From: Geodermatophilus sp. TF02-6
GTDB lineage: Bacteria > Actinomycetota > Actinomycetes > Mycobacteriales > Geodermatophilaceae
Direction of reading: 5' to 3'
Length of the DNA: 64,000 nucleotides
NCBI RefSeq assembly: GCF_003319115.1
Contig: NZ_QOHF01000002.1
Coordinates: 62,001 to 126,000, forward strand
Of this stretch, positions 18,455 to 27,800 are shown piece after piece. The stretch's first letter is position 1. Each line of letters begins with the position of its first letter. The notes under the pieces are model-generated. The model ran no database searches. It was not told where the DNA came from and saw only the letters and a list, made by a program, of their open reading frames with translations. The position numbers were made by a program, and so were the translations under genes.

Positions 18455-18655
18455 GAAAGGACCCCTCTGCCCCCCGCCGCTCGCAAGCTCGCAGCGGGAC
18501 CCTGCAGAGGGGCCGTTCCAGTCCGTCACCAGGCTCGCAGCGGGACCCTGCAGAGGGGCCGTTCCAGTCTGTCACCAGGCTCGGGGCGGGACCCTGCAGA
18601 GGGGCCGTTCCAGTCTGTCACCGAGCTCGGGGCGGGGGCAGGGGGTCCTTCTGCT
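18455..18655. repeat. Three 46-bp direct repeats flanked by AAGGACCCC and GGGGTCCTT
   Basis: Starting at 18488, the unit CTCGCAGCGGGACCCTGCAG plus the following 26 bp occurs three times head to tail (18488-18533, 18534-18579, 18580-18625) with few changes. The left flank reads AAAGGACCCCTCTGCC and the right flank GGGGGTCCTTCTG, so the whole is palindromic and each unit's CAGAGGGGCC can pair with the flank. It sits at a convergent junction. Confidence 0.8.
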
Positions 18656-19420
18656 TCAGCGGCCGCGCCAGACCGGCGCGCGCTTCTCGGCGAAGGCGGC
18701 GGCACCCTCGCGGGCGTCCTCGCTGGCGAACACCGGGGCGGTGATCTCGGCCTGGCGCGCCCAGCCCTCGGCGAAGGTCCAGTCGGCGCTGCCGCGGGCG
18801 ACGGCCTTGGTGGCGGCCAGCGCCAGGGGGCCGTTCGGTGCGATCCGGGCGGCCAGCTCGAGCGCGCCGTCCAGCGCGCCGCCCTCGGGGGTCAGCCGGT
18901 TGACCAGCCCGACCTCGGCCGCGCGGGGGGCGTCGAGCGGGTCACCGGTCAGCAGCATCTCCAGCGCGACGGCGTAGGGCACCCGCCGGGGCAGCAGCAG
19001 CGCGCCACCGCCGGCGGCGACCAGCGAGCGCTTCACCTCGGGGACGCCGAAGCGGGCCGTCTCGGCCGCCACCACCAGGTCGCAGGCGAGCACCAGCTCG
19101 AACCCGCCGGCCAGCGCCCAGCCCTCGACCGCGGCGAGCAGCGGCTTGCGGGGCGGGGCCTGGGTGATGCCGCACAACCCGCGGCCCTCGATCGCCGGCG
19201 TCTCCCCGCGGAGGAACGCCTTGAGGTCCATGCCGGCGGAGAAGGTGCCTCCGGCGCCGGTGAGGACGCCGACCCGCAGCTCGTCGGAGGCGTCGAGCTC
19301 GTCCACCGCCGCCGCCACCCCCTCGGCCACGGCGCGGTCCAGGGCGTTCTTCGCGCCCGGCCGGTTGATGGTGATGACGCAGACGCCGTCGCGCCGCTCG
19401 ACCAGTACCTCGTCCGCCAC
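18656..19420 (-). CDS. Enoyl-CoA hydratase/isomerase family protein
   Basis: 254-aa crotonase. VCVITINRPGAKNALD is the N-terminal signature; GTFSAGMDLKAFL and EGWALAGGFELVLACDLVVA build the oxyanion hole, followed by ARFGVPEVKRSLVAAGGGA. The catalytic Glu pair of true hydratases is not clearly matched, so isomerase or other crotonase chemistry is possible. GTG at 19420 with GGAGGAGGCCC upstream. It lies 39 nt downstream of the CoA racemase gene in one operon, which points to branched-chain or methyl-acyl-CoA degradation. Confidence 0.87.
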   Translation of the reverse strand: MADEVLVERRDGVCVITINRPGAKNALDRAVAEGVAAAVDELDASDELRVGVLTGAGGTFSAGMDLKAFLRGETPAIEGRGLCGITQAPPRKPLLAAVEGWALAGGFELVLACDLVVAAETARFGVPEVKRSLVAAGGGALLLPRRVPYAVALEMLLTGDPLDAPRAAEVGLVNRLTPEGGALDGALELAARIAPNGPLALAATKAVARGSADWTFAEGWARQAEITAPVFASEDAREGAAAFAEKRAPVWRGR

Positions 19421-19459
19421 CGGGCCTCCTCCGGGAGTCGCTGTCCGTGCCGTGCCGGT

Positions 19460-20614
19460 TCAGTCCGTCTGGACGACCGCGCCGCGCTCGAGCAGCCCGG
19501 TGACCTCGTCCTCGGTGAAGCCCCAGGCTGCCAGGGTCGTGCGGGTGTCCTGGCCGGGGGCCCGCGGCGCGCCGCGCACCGCGCCCGGGGTGCGGGAGAA
19601 GCGCGGGGCCGGGGCCGGCTCGGGTTGCCCGTCGCGGTCGACGAAGGTGCCGCGAGCGGCCAGGTGCGGGTGCGTCGGGGCCTCGGTGAGCCCGAGGACA
19701 GGGGTCACGCAGGCGTCGGTGCCCTCGAACACCGCCGTCCACTCGTCGCGGGTGCGGGCGGTGAACACGCCGGCGATCCGGGCCCGCTGCTCGGGCCAGC
19801 GGGCGACGTCGTGCTGGCGGCCGTGCTCGTCGGCGTCGATGCCGAGGCCGGCCAGCAGCTGGGCGTGGAACTGCGGCTCGAGCGCGCCGACCGCCACGTG
19901 CCGCCCGTCGGCGCAGGCGTAGGTGTCGTAGAAGGGGGCGCCGCCGTCGAGCAGGTTCACCGCCCGGCGGTCCTGCCAGAGCCCGGCGCCGAGCAGCCCG
20001 TACACCATGGTGACCAGCGAGCTGGCGCCGTCGACCATGGCGGCGTCGACCACCTGCCCCCGCCCGCTGGTGGCCCGCTCGACCAGCGCGGCGAGGACGC
20101 CGACGACGAGGAACAGCGAGCCGCCGCCGAAGTCGGCGGCGGTGTTGAGCGGGGGGACGGGCTTGTCCGCCGTCCCGATGGCGTGCAGCGCGCCGGTGAG
20201 GCCGAGGTAGTTGATGTCGTGGCCGGCGCGGGCGGCCAGCGGGCCGTCCTGGCCCCAGCCGGTCATCCGGGCGTAGACCAGCCGCGGGTTGCGGGTGCAG
20301 GCGTCGTCGGGGCCGACGCCGAGCCGCTCGGTGACACCGGGGCGCAGCCCCTCGACGAGCACGTCGGCGGCCCCGGCCAGCCGGAGGACGACGTCACGGC
20401 CGGCCGGGGTCTTCAGGTCGACGGCGACCGACGGGCGGCTGCGGTGCAGCGCCTCCTGCTCCGGGTCCACCAGGAGGGTGCCGCCGCCGGGCCGGTCGAC
20501 GCGGACGACGTCGGCGCCCAGTTCGGCCAGGAGCATGCCGGCGTAGGGGACGGGACCCAGCCCGGCCAGCTCGACGACGCGGATCCCGGTCAGGGGGCCG
20601 GAGGCAGGCTGCAC
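19460..20614 (-). CDS. Alpha-methylacyl-CoA racemase (CaiB/BaiF family)
   Basis: 384 aa, a class III CoA-transferase fold. Residues that match the mycobacterial racemase catalytic set are His132 in AGHDINYLG and Asp161 in AADFGGG, with a Glu in ALEPQF. ELGADVVRVDRPGG near residue 32 is the family's CoA-binding start. It interconverts (R)- and (S)-2-methylacyl-CoA so that beta-oxidation can go on. GTG start with weak upstream purines. First gene of the operon with the enoyl-CoA hydratase. Confidence 0.88.
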   Translation of the reverse strand: MQPASGPLTGIRVVELAGLGPVPYAGMLLAELGADVVRVDRPGGGTLLVDPEQEALHRSRPSVAVDLKTPAGRDVVLRLAGAADVLVEGLRPGVTERLGVGPDDACTRNPRLVYARMTGWGQDGPLAARAGHDINYLGLTGALHAIGTADKPVPPLNTAADFGGGSLFLVVGVLAALVERATSGRGQVVDAAMVDGASSLVTMVYGLLGAGLWQDRRAVNLLDGGAPFYDTYACADGRHVAVGALEPQFHAQLLAGLGIDADEHGRQHDVARWPEQRARIAGVFTARTRDEWTAVFEGTDACVTPVLGLTEAPTHPHLAARGTFVDRDGQPEPAPAPRFSRTPGAVRGAPRAPGQDTRTTLAAWGFTEDEVTGLLERGAVVQTD

Positions 20615-20643
20615 GGGGTCACGCTAGTACCCCGTTCCGCGAC

Positions 20644-20675
20644 GTCCGCCCTGGACGACCCGCTCAGGGCGGACC
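20644..20675. terminator. Hairpin downstream of the 67-aa ORF
   Basis: GTCCGCCCTG and CAGGGCGGAC form a perfect 10-bp inverted repeat with an 11-nt loop. It lies after the stop of the reverse-strand small ORF and before the racemase start, as a terminator would. No T-tract, which is usual in high-GC actinobacteria. Confidence 0.45.
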
Positions 20676-20761
20676 TCGCCATCGCGCGAACCCGACCCCG
20701 ACCTGCCCCGGGGTGTCCGCCGAGCCGGGTCACCCTCCGGGAGACCCGGCTCCGGCTCGGC

Positions 20762-20965
20762 TCAGCCGCAGTGGGTCCAGGTGCCGTCGGGCCAGAGGTA
20801 GCTGTTCCCGAAGCGACGGGGACAGGGGAGGGCGGGACGGGCCACCGTCGTCGGGAGGCGGCGCCTGGCGGCGACGCGCTGCCTCAGGAACCGGGTGAGC
20901 GACCACCGGATCGGGGGCACGGTGGGGAGGGCCCCGGTGGGCGGAAGGGTGTCGGCGGTGGCCAT
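20762..20965 (-). CDS. Small protein of 67 aa, unknown
   Basis: The ATG at 20965 is preceded by GAGGAGAGACACG, a good ribosome site, and a hairpin follows the stop. The protein is Pro/Arg-rich, with a basic middle (RFLRQRVAARRRLP) and a distinctive tail GNSYLWPDGTWTHCG. No signal peptide. It stands alone, divergent from a NarL-type sensor kinase gene 171 bp away. I do not recognise it. A signalling peptide or conserved actinobacterial small protein are both possible. Confidence 0.5.
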   Translation of the reverse strand: MATADTLPPTGALPTVPPIRWSLTRFLRQRVAARRRLPTTVARPALPCPRRFGNSYLWPDGTWTHCG

Positions 20966-21136
20966 CGTGTCTCTCCTCGGTGCGGTGCTCCCCGGTGCTG
21001 TTCGTCAGGCAGGGGGTGTCCCGCTGCGGCGTCAACGCTCGTGGCCGCCCGGACCGGGGACAAGGGAGTTGGGTCGCCTGGTCGAACCCGACCCAGGTCC
21101 CTTGGAGCGGGGCGCCGGGGCTGTCACCATCTCGGC

Positions 21137-22882
21137 GTGGGCATCGCGCGCCTCACTGCGCGGTCGTCGTTGGGCGCGGCGCTGGTGCTGGTCGGCGTGG
21201 CGGTGCTCGCCCTGGGCGTGGTCGAGCTGGCGCTGGTGCTGGAGACGCCCGTCGGTCCACCGGCGGCGCTGGCGCTGTTCGTCGTGGTGGCGTGGGTCTA
21301 CGCCGGAGCCGGGTTGCTGGCCTGGTGGCGCCGGCCGAGGAACCGGTTCGGTGCCGTGCTCCTGCTCGGGGCGTTCGCCTGGCTCGCGGCGGACCTGGCC
21401 AACGTCCCGAACCGGGTCCTGATCGCGGTCGGCACCGTGCTGGCCACGGCGCCGCTGGCGGTGGTGATCCACCTGCTGCTCGCGTTCCCGTCCGGGCGGC
21501 TGCTGACTCCGGCGTCCCGGGTGGTCGTCGCCGCCGCGTACGTCGTGGCGCTCGTCCTGCAGGCTCCGCTGTACCTGTTCACCGGAGCACCGGCGCCGTT
21601 CGACCTGCTCGTCGTGGCCGACCGGCCGGACCTCGCGGCGACCGGGGCGAGGGTGCAGCAGGCGGCCGGCGGCGTGGTGCTGCTGGCGACCGCGGGGATC
21701 CTGGTCGCCCGGCTGCGCCGGGCCACCCCGGCGCAGCGCCGGGTGCTCGCCCCGCTGGCGGCGTACGGGACCCTGGCGGTGCCGTCGCTGTCGGTCATCG
21801 CGAACTGGATCGCGCCGGCGTACGGGCTGCGGCCCGAGACGGTGGCCCTCGTCCAGCTGACCGTGCTGGCCGGGATCCCGGTCGCGTTCACGCTGGGCGT
21901 ACTGCGCGGTGGGTTCACCCGCACCAAGGAGATCGAGGAGCTGGCCGAGTGGCTGGGCGCCTCCGGCGGCGCCCGTCTCTCGCTGTCCGACGCGCTGGCC
22001 CGCACCCTCGGCGACGACTCGTTGCAGCTCGTCTTCCGGGCGCACGACCGGTACGTGGCGGCGGACGGCGTGCCGGTCGAGCTGCCAGAACCCGGCTCGG
22101 GACGCCGGGCCGTCGAGATCGAGCTGGCCGGGCGGCGCGTCGGTGCGATCGTCTACGACGCCACGCTGATCGCCGACGCCGAGCTGGTCCGCACCGCCGG
22201 ACGGGTCGTCGCGATCGCCGTCGACCGGGAGCGGCTCACCGCCGAGCTGCGGGCCAGCCAGGACGCGCTGCGGCTCTCCCGCGCCCGCATCGTCGAGGCC
22301 GGTGACCGGGAGCGGCGCCGGATCGCCCGCGACCTGCACGACGGGTTGCAGGTGCGGCTGGTGCTGCTGGCGATGGACGCCCAACAGGTCGCCGAGGGCC
22401 CCGGTGCGCCGGCCGGGACACGGGAGGCAGCCGTCGCCCTGCGGGTGGGCATCGACGCCGCGGCCGCGGAGCTGCGCCGGCTGGTGCACGCGGTCATGCC
22501 GGCCGCGTTGATCGAACGGGGGCTGGCGGCGGCCACCGAGGACCTGGTCGACCGGATGCCGGTGCCGACCCGGCTGGACCTCGGGGCGATCGACGACCGG
22601 TTGGCGCCGGCGGTGGAGAGCACCGCCTACTTCGTCGTCGCGGAGGGGTTGACCAACGCGCTCAAGCACGCCCGGGCCCGTCACCTCCTGGTGCGGCTGG
22701 CCAGCACCGACGGCCGGCTGGTCGTGGAGGTGCACGACGACGGGGTCGGAGGCGCCAGCGCGAGCGGGTCCGGACTGCACGGGGTGGCCGACCGGGTCGA
22801 CACCCTCGGCGGCCGGCTGCAGGTGCGCAGCGCCGTGGGCGGTGGCACGGTCCTGGTCGCGGAGCTGCCGTGCGCATCGTGA
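21137..22882 (+). CDS. NarL-type membrane sensor histidine kinase
   Basis: 581 aa from a GTG at 21137. Residues of about 8-260 contain several membrane helices in pairs (LGAALVLVGVAVLALGVVEL, ALALFVVVAWVYAGAGLLAW and others). A linker follows, then a HisKA_3 domain with His401 in [12 protein letters not shown] and a HATPase with ESTAYFVVAEGLTNALKHA and VEVHDDGVGGA. It autophosphorylates on His and passes phosphate to the regulator whose gene overlaps its last 13 nt. The frame is open far upstream, but that sequence is antisense to the racemase. The signal is unknown. Confidence 0.87.
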   Translation: MGIARLTARSSLGAALVLVGVAVLALGVVELALVLETPVGPPAALALFVVVAWVYAGAGLLAWWRRPRNRFGAVLLLGAFAWLAADLANVPNRVLIAVGTVLATAPLAVVIHLLLAFPSGRLLTPASRVVVAAAYVVALVLQAPLYLFTGAPAPFDLLVVADRPDLAATGARVQQAAGGVVLLATAGILVARLRRATPAQRRVLAPLAAYGTLAVPSLSVIANWIAPAYGLRPETVALVQLTVLAGIPVAFTLGVLRGGFTRTKEIEELAEWLGASGGARLSLSDALARTLGDDSLQLVFRAHDRYVAADGVPVELPEPGSGRRAVEIELAGRRVGAIVYDATLIADAELVRTAGRVVAIAVDRERLTAELRASQDALRLSRARIVEAGDRERRRIARDLHDGLQVRLVLLAMDAQQVAEGPGAPAGTREAAVALRVGIDAAAAELRRLVHAVMPAALIERGLAAATEDLVDRMPVPTRLDLGAIDDRLAPAVESTAYFVVAEGLTNALKHARARHLLVRLASTDGRLVVEVHDDGVGGASASGSGLHGVADRVDTLGGRLQVRSAVGGGTVLVAELPCAS

Positions 22883-23517
22883 TCGGCGAGGACGAGGCCC
22901 TGCTGCGGCAGGGGCTCGCCCACGTCCTCGAGCACGCCGGCCACGACGTCGTCGGCACCGCCGCGGACGCCGCGGAACTCGTCCGTCAGACCGAGGAGCG
23001 CGACCCCGACCTGGTGGTCACCGACATCCGGATGCCGCCCACCCACACCGACGAGGGTCTGGTCGCGGCGTTGCAGATCCACCGCACCCGGCCGCGGATC
23101 GCGATCGTCGTCCTCTCCCAGCACGTCCAGCGTGGCTACGCCGTGGAGCTGCTCGCCGAACGGCCCTCCGGGATCGGGTACCTGCTCAAGCAGCGCATCG
23201 CCGACATCCCCACCTTCTGCGCCGACCTCGACCGAGTCCGCGCCGGGGGCACGGTGCTGGACCCGGAGGTCGTCGCCCTGATGCTCGCCCGCGCCCGCCG
23301 GGACGACGACGCGCTCGACCGGCTCACCGCACGCCAGCTCGAGGTGCTCGCGCTGATGGCCGAGGGTCGCAGCAACGCCTCGATCGCCCGCCGGCTGTCG
23401 ATCACCGAGAAGGCCGTCGTCGGACACGCCTCGCACATCTACGACGAGCTCGGCCTCCCGCCCAGCGAGGACGACCACCGCCGCGTCCGAGCCGTCCTCC
23501 GGTACCTCTCCCGCTGA
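22870..23517 (+). CDS. NarL/LuxR-family response regulator
   Basis: 215 aa. Receiver domain with acidic pair GEDEA, phospho-acceptor Asp52 in VVTDIRMPP and Lys in YLLKQ. C-terminal LuxR-type helix-turn-helix: LTARQLEVLALMAEGRSNASI, then RRLSITEKAVVGHASHI. The GTG start lies 13 nt inside the kinase gene, so the pair is coupled. It is a DNA-binding partner of the kinase; targets unknown. The gene ends 37 nt from a convergent hypothetical gene. Confidence 0.9.
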   Translation: MRIVIGEDEALLRQGLAHVLEHAGHDVVGTAADAAELVRQTEERDPDLVVTDIRMPPTHTDEGLVAALQIHRTRPRIAIVVLSQHVQRGYAVELLAERPSGIGYLLKQRIADIPTFCADLDRVRAGGTVLDPEVVALMLARARRDDDALDRLTARQLEVLALMAEGRSNASIARRLSITEKAVVGHASHIYDELGLPPSEDDHRRVRAVLRYLSR

Positions 23518-23553
23518 GTCGCCGGCCTGCCCGGGAAGGGGTGGCCGCGCGGG

Positions 23554-23922
23554 TCAGCCGCGGCGGCGGAGGCGCTCGGCCAGGGCGGCCGCGTCGGCCG
23601 CCACCCGCCGCCAGGCCGGCACTGCCAGCCGGGACTCCACCTCCGCCAGCCGCTGCTCTAGAGCTGCCAGCCGGGCGGCTCCCGGGGACGCGGACGGCCG
23701 GCCCGCCTCGGCCGCCAGCTGCGCCAGGCCGTCGGTGAGGGCGGCCACCAGCTCGGCGGCCTCGCCCGGCCGGAGCTTGACCGTGCCCACGCAGGTCTCG
23801 TCCCGCCACACGGAGAGGTTGAGCAGGCCGACCTCGCCGTGCGTGGACACCCGGACCGCGCGGCCCCTGTCGTGGGCGTCCCACACCCACCGTCCGCGGG
23901 TCGGGAGGGGCAGGACCGTCAT
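23554..23922 (-). CDS. Conserved-looking hypothetical protein (122 aa)
   Basis: From ATG at 23922. The N-terminal half (LPTRGRWVWDAHDRGRAVRV, then GLLNLSVWRDETCVGTVKL) reads as a small beta domain, followed by a helical Ala/Glu/Arg-rich tail (LAALEQRLAEVESRL). No membrane or export signal. I recognise the general pattern from other actinobacteria but know no function. It is 31 nt downstream of the cobalamin-binding-type gene on the same strand. Confidence 0.65.
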   Translation of the reverse strand: MTVLPLPTRGRWVWDAHDRGRAVRVSTHGEVGLLNLSVWRDETCVGTVKLRPGEAAELVAALTDGLAQLAAEAGRPSASPGAARLAALEQRLAEVESRLAVPAWRRVAADAAALAERLRRRG

Positions 23923-23953
23923 CCCCACAGGCTGCTGGTGCGCACACGCGCCG

Positions 23954-24862
23954 TCAACGCGGCGCCGAGGTGATCGCCGCCAGCAGCCGCGCACGGGCGG
24001 GGCCCAGCGACGGCCCGTACCAGGTGAGGTCGCGGCCGGAGACCAGGGCGCAGCGGGTGCCGGGGAAGGCCTCGGGTCCGTCGTCGGCGGTGAAGACGTA
24101 CGGCTCGTCGGGGAGGACGACGACGTCCGGGCCGGCCGCGCCGATCTCCTCGACGTCCACCCTGGGGTAGCGGTCGGCGGCCTCGGCGAAGACGTTGACC
24201 AGCCCGAGCCGGGCCAGCACGTCGCCGGTGAACGTCCGCGAGCCCACCACCATCCACGGGTCGCGCCACACCGGGACGGCGACCCGCAGCCCGGTCCGCG
24301 GTGCGGGCTCGGGTGCGGGCTCGGCCCACACCGCCGCGGCCGCGGCCAGCCACTCCGGCTCCCCCGCGTCGAGCACCTCGCCGAACAGCCGCCGCAGCGA
24401 GGCCAGCGCCTGGTCGACCGACTCGACGACGGTGACCCACACCGGCACCCCGGCCGCCCGCAGCCGCTCGACGTCCAGCTTCCGGTTCTCCTCCCGGTTG
24501 CAGACCACCAGGTCCGGCGCCAGGGCGGCGATGGCCGCCCGGTCGGGGTTCTTGGTGCCCCGCACCCGGGCGACGTCCAGGTCGGCCGGGTGCGTGCACC
24601 AGTCGGTGGCGCCGACCAGCCGGTCGGGCACGGTGGCCGCGAGCGCCTCGGTCAGCGAGGGCACCAGCGACACCACCCGCCGCGGCGGGCGCGGCAGCTC
24701 GACCGCCGTCCCCAGGTCGTCCCTGGCGACGTGCTGGAACGGCCGGTGACGCCATGGAACGGCCCCCGTGCAGGGGCCCGCGCCGAGCTCGGGCGGCCCC
24801 GTCCGGAGGCTCACCCCGAGCGTGCGAGGGGTGAGGGGGACGGGGTCCTTCTCGGGGGGCAC
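23954..24862 (-). CDS. Cobalamin/metal-chelate-binding protein (BtuF-like, cytoplasmic)
   Basis: Periplasmic-binding-protein fold of the BtuF/FhuD type: RRVVSLVPSLTEALAA, LVGATDWCTHPADLD, VRGTKNPDRAAIAALAPDLV and VVLPDEPYVF. There is no signal peptide or lipobox, as in actinobacterial cytoplasmic relatives often labelled cobalamin-binding proteins. The conserved part begins near 24721. Further upstream, the frame to the GTG at 24862 is encoded by a dispersed palindromic repeat, so the true start is unclear; GTG codons at 24676 and 24673 are alternatives. It follows the B12-dependent icmF gene. Confidence 0.72.
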   Translation of the reverse strand: MPPEKDPVPLTPRTLGVSLRTGPPELGAGPCTGAVPWRHRPFQHVARDDLGTAVELPRPPRRVVSLVPSLTEALAATVPDRLVGATDWCTHPADLDVARVRGTKNPDRAAIAALAPDLVVCNREENRKLDVERLRAAGVPVWVTVVESVDQALASLRRLFGEVLDAGEPEWLAAAAAVWAEPAPEPAPRTGLRVAVPVWRDPWMVVGSRTFTGDVLARLGLVNVFAEAADRYPRVDVEEIGAAGPDVVVLPDEPYVFTADDGPEAFPGTRCALVSGRDLTWYGPSLGPARARLLAAITSAPR

Positions 24863-24875
24863 GGGGGTCCTTTCT
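24733..24875. repeat. Palindromic repeat between icmF and the cobalamin-binding-type gene
   Basis: Contains GGAACGGCCC, GCAGGGGCCCGCGCC, GGCCCCGTCC, GCTCACCCC paired with GGGGTGAG, and GGGACGGGGTCCTTC. These are the same blocks as at 10.4, 18.5 and 36.9 kb. Here it lies between tandem, not convergent, genes and overlaps the annotated 5' end of the downstream gene. Confidence 0.65.
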
Positions 24876-27800
24876 CACACGTTGCGCCGGTACTGCCCGC
24901 CGACCTCGAAGAACGCCTCCGAGATCTGCCCGAGCGAACACACCCGGACGGCGTCCATCAGCTCGGCGAACACGTTGCCGCCCTCCATCGCCACCTGCTG
25001 CAGTCGGGCCAGCGCGGCCGGGGCCTCGTCGGCGTGGCGGGCGGAGAAGTCCGCGAGCCGCTGCAGCTGCGACTCCTTCTCCCCTTCCGTGGCGCGGGCG
25101 AGCTCGATCGGCTTGGGCGCTTCGGAACGCGAGCGCGGGTCGAGGAAGGTGTTCACCCCGACGATCGGCAGGCTGCCGTCGTGCTTGCGGTGCTCGTAGA
25201 GCATCGACTCGTCCTGGATCTTCCCGCGCTGGTAGCCGGTCTCCATCGCGCCCAGCACACCGCCGCGCTCGGCGATCCGGTCGAACTCGGCCAGCACCGC
25301 CTCCTCGACCAGGTCGGTGAGCTCCTCGATCACGAACGAGCCCTGCAGCGGGTTCTCGTTGCCGGCCAGCCCCCACTCGCGGTCGATGATCACCTGGATG
25401 GCCAGGGCCCGGCGGACGGAGTGCTCGCTCGGGGTGGTCACCGCCTCGTCGTAGGCGTTGGTGTGCAGGCTGTTGGCGTTGTCGTAGACGGCGCAGAGGG
25501 CCTGCAGCGTCGTCCGGATGTCGTTGAAGTCCATCTCCTGCGCGTGCAGGGAGCGGCCCGAGGTCTGCACGTGGTACTTCAGCTGCTGCGACCGGGGGCC
25601 GGCCCCGTAGCGCTCCCTCATCGCGATCGCCCAGATGCGGCGGGCGACGCGGCCGATCACCGAGTACTCGGCGTCCATGCCGTTGGAGAAGAAAAAGGAG
25701 AGGTTGGGCGCGAAGTCGTCGATCGCCATGCCGCGGGCCAGGTAGGACTCCACGTAGGTGAAGCCGTTGGCCAGGGTGAACGCCAGCTGGCTGATCGGGT
25801 TCGCCCCGGCCTCGGCGATGTGGTAGCCGGAGATCGACACCGAGTAGAAGTTGCGCACCCGGTGCTGGATGAACCACTGCTGGATGTCGGCCATGCAGCG
25901 CAGCGCGAACTCGGTGGAGAAGATGCAGGTGTTCTGGCCCTGGTCCTCCTTGAGGATGTCGGCCTGCACCGTGCCCCGGACGTTGGCCAGCACCCAGGCG
26001 CGGATCTCCTCGGCCTCTCCCGTGTCGGGCTCCCGGCCCTCCTCGGCGCGGAACGCGGCGAGCCGCTGGTCGATCGCGGTGTTGAGGAACATCGCCAGGA
26101 CCGCCGGCGCCGGGCCGTTGATCGTCATCGACACCGAGGTGGTCGGCGCGCAGAGGTCGAAGCCGCTGTAGAGCACCTGCATGTCGTCGAGGGTGGCGAT
26201 GGAGACCCCGGACGTGCCGACCTTGCCGTAGACGTCCGGCCGCGGGTCGGGGTCGCGGCCGTAGAGGGTGACCGAGTCGAACGCCGTCGACAGCCGGGTC
26301 GCCTCACTCCCGGCGGAGAGGAGCTTGAACCGGCGGTTGGTGCGGAAGGCGTCGCCCTCGCCGGCGAACATCCGCGCCGGCGCCTCGCCGGACCGCTTGA
26401 ACGGGAAGACCCCGGCGGTGAACGGGTAGGAGCCGGGCAGGTTCTCCCGGCGCAGGAAGCGCAGCAGCTCGGCCTCGTCGGTCGTGCGCGGCAACGAGAC
26501 CCGGCGCACCTCGGTGCCCGAGAGCGTCTGGCGGGTCAGCGGCGTGCGGATCTCCCGGCCGCGCACCGTGTAGACGTACTCGTCGCCGGAGTAGGCCTGC
26601 ACCCGCGCCGGCCACTCGTCGAGCAGGGCGCGCACCTCGGGCAACAGCTCCGCGTCGGCGACCTCGGCGGCGGCGCGTGCGGCGTCGGCGGCGTCGCCCT
26701 CGAGCACCTCGGCCGCCGTGGTCAGGTGCTGGCGCCGGCGGACGACGTCGGCCTGCTCCTCGGTGGCCGCGTGGTGACCGCGCACCGCCTCGGCGATCTC
26801 GGCCAGGTACCGCGACCGGGACGACGGCACCACGCTGGTCAGCCCCGAGGACGCCCGGACGTCGACCCGCGGCAGGACGCCGGCGCCCGCGGGCAGCCCT
26901 CTCTCGACCAGCAGCCCGAGCAGGTCCTGGTAGAGCGCGGTCACGCCGTCGTCGTTGAACCGGGCGGCGCTGGTGCCGAAGACCGGCATCTCCTCCCACG
27001 GCTGCCCGAACGCCTCGCGGTTGCGCACCAGCTGCCGGGCGACGTCGCGGCGGGCGTCCTCCGCGCCGCGCCGCTCGTACTTGTTGATCGCGACGACGTC
27101 GGCGAAGTCGAGCATGTCGATCTTCTCCAGCTGCGACGCGGCGCCGAACTCCGGCGTCATCACGTACAGCGCGACATCGCTGAACGGCACGATGCCCGCG
27201 TCGCCCTGCCCGATGCCCGGCGTCTCGACGACCACCAGGTCGAAGCCGGCCGCCTGGACCGCGCACAGCACGTCGTCCAGGTGCGCAGGCGTCTCCGCAC
27301 CGGCCGAGCGGGTGGCCAGCGAGCGGAAGAAGGTGTGCGAGCCCTCCCCGGTCTCCAGCGCGTTCATCCGGATGCGGTCGCCGAGCAGCGCGCCACCGCC
27401 GCGGCGCCGGGTGGGGTCGATCGCCAGGACCGCGACCCGCAGCTTGTCCTCCTGGTCGGTGCGCAGCCGGCGCAGCAACTCGTCGGTCAGGGAGGACTTG
27501 CCCGAGCCGCCGGTGCCGGTGATGCCGAGCACCGGCACGGCGCGCCCGGCCGCGGCCTCGCGCACCCGCGCCGCCAGGTCGGACGAGCGGCCGGCCTCGA
27601 GCACGGTGATCGCCCGGGCCAGCGCGGCCGGTGAGCCGGTGAGGAGCGCGTCGACGTCCGGACCCTCGGCCGTCAGGTCGACGTCGCATGCGCGGATCAG
27701 CTCGTTGATCATGCCGGGCAGGCCGAGGCGCTGGCCGTCCTCGGGGCTGAAGACGCGCACTCCTCGTGTTGCGAGGAGGGCGATCTCCTCCGGGACGATC

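Noticed and set aside
18488-18625. CRISPR array
   Set aside because: 46-bp units directly adjoin each other with no unique spacers.
20762-20806. Lasso-peptide-like core (Gly first, Asp eighth) at the end of the 67-aa ORF
   Set aside because: No Thr at position -2 and no cyclase, leader peptidase or RRE gene nearby.
19625-21136. Forward-strand frame running into the sensor kinase, antisense to the CoA racemase
   Set aside because: The reverse-strand racemase is unmistakable; the forward frame is its shadow and the kinase begins with its first helix at 21137.
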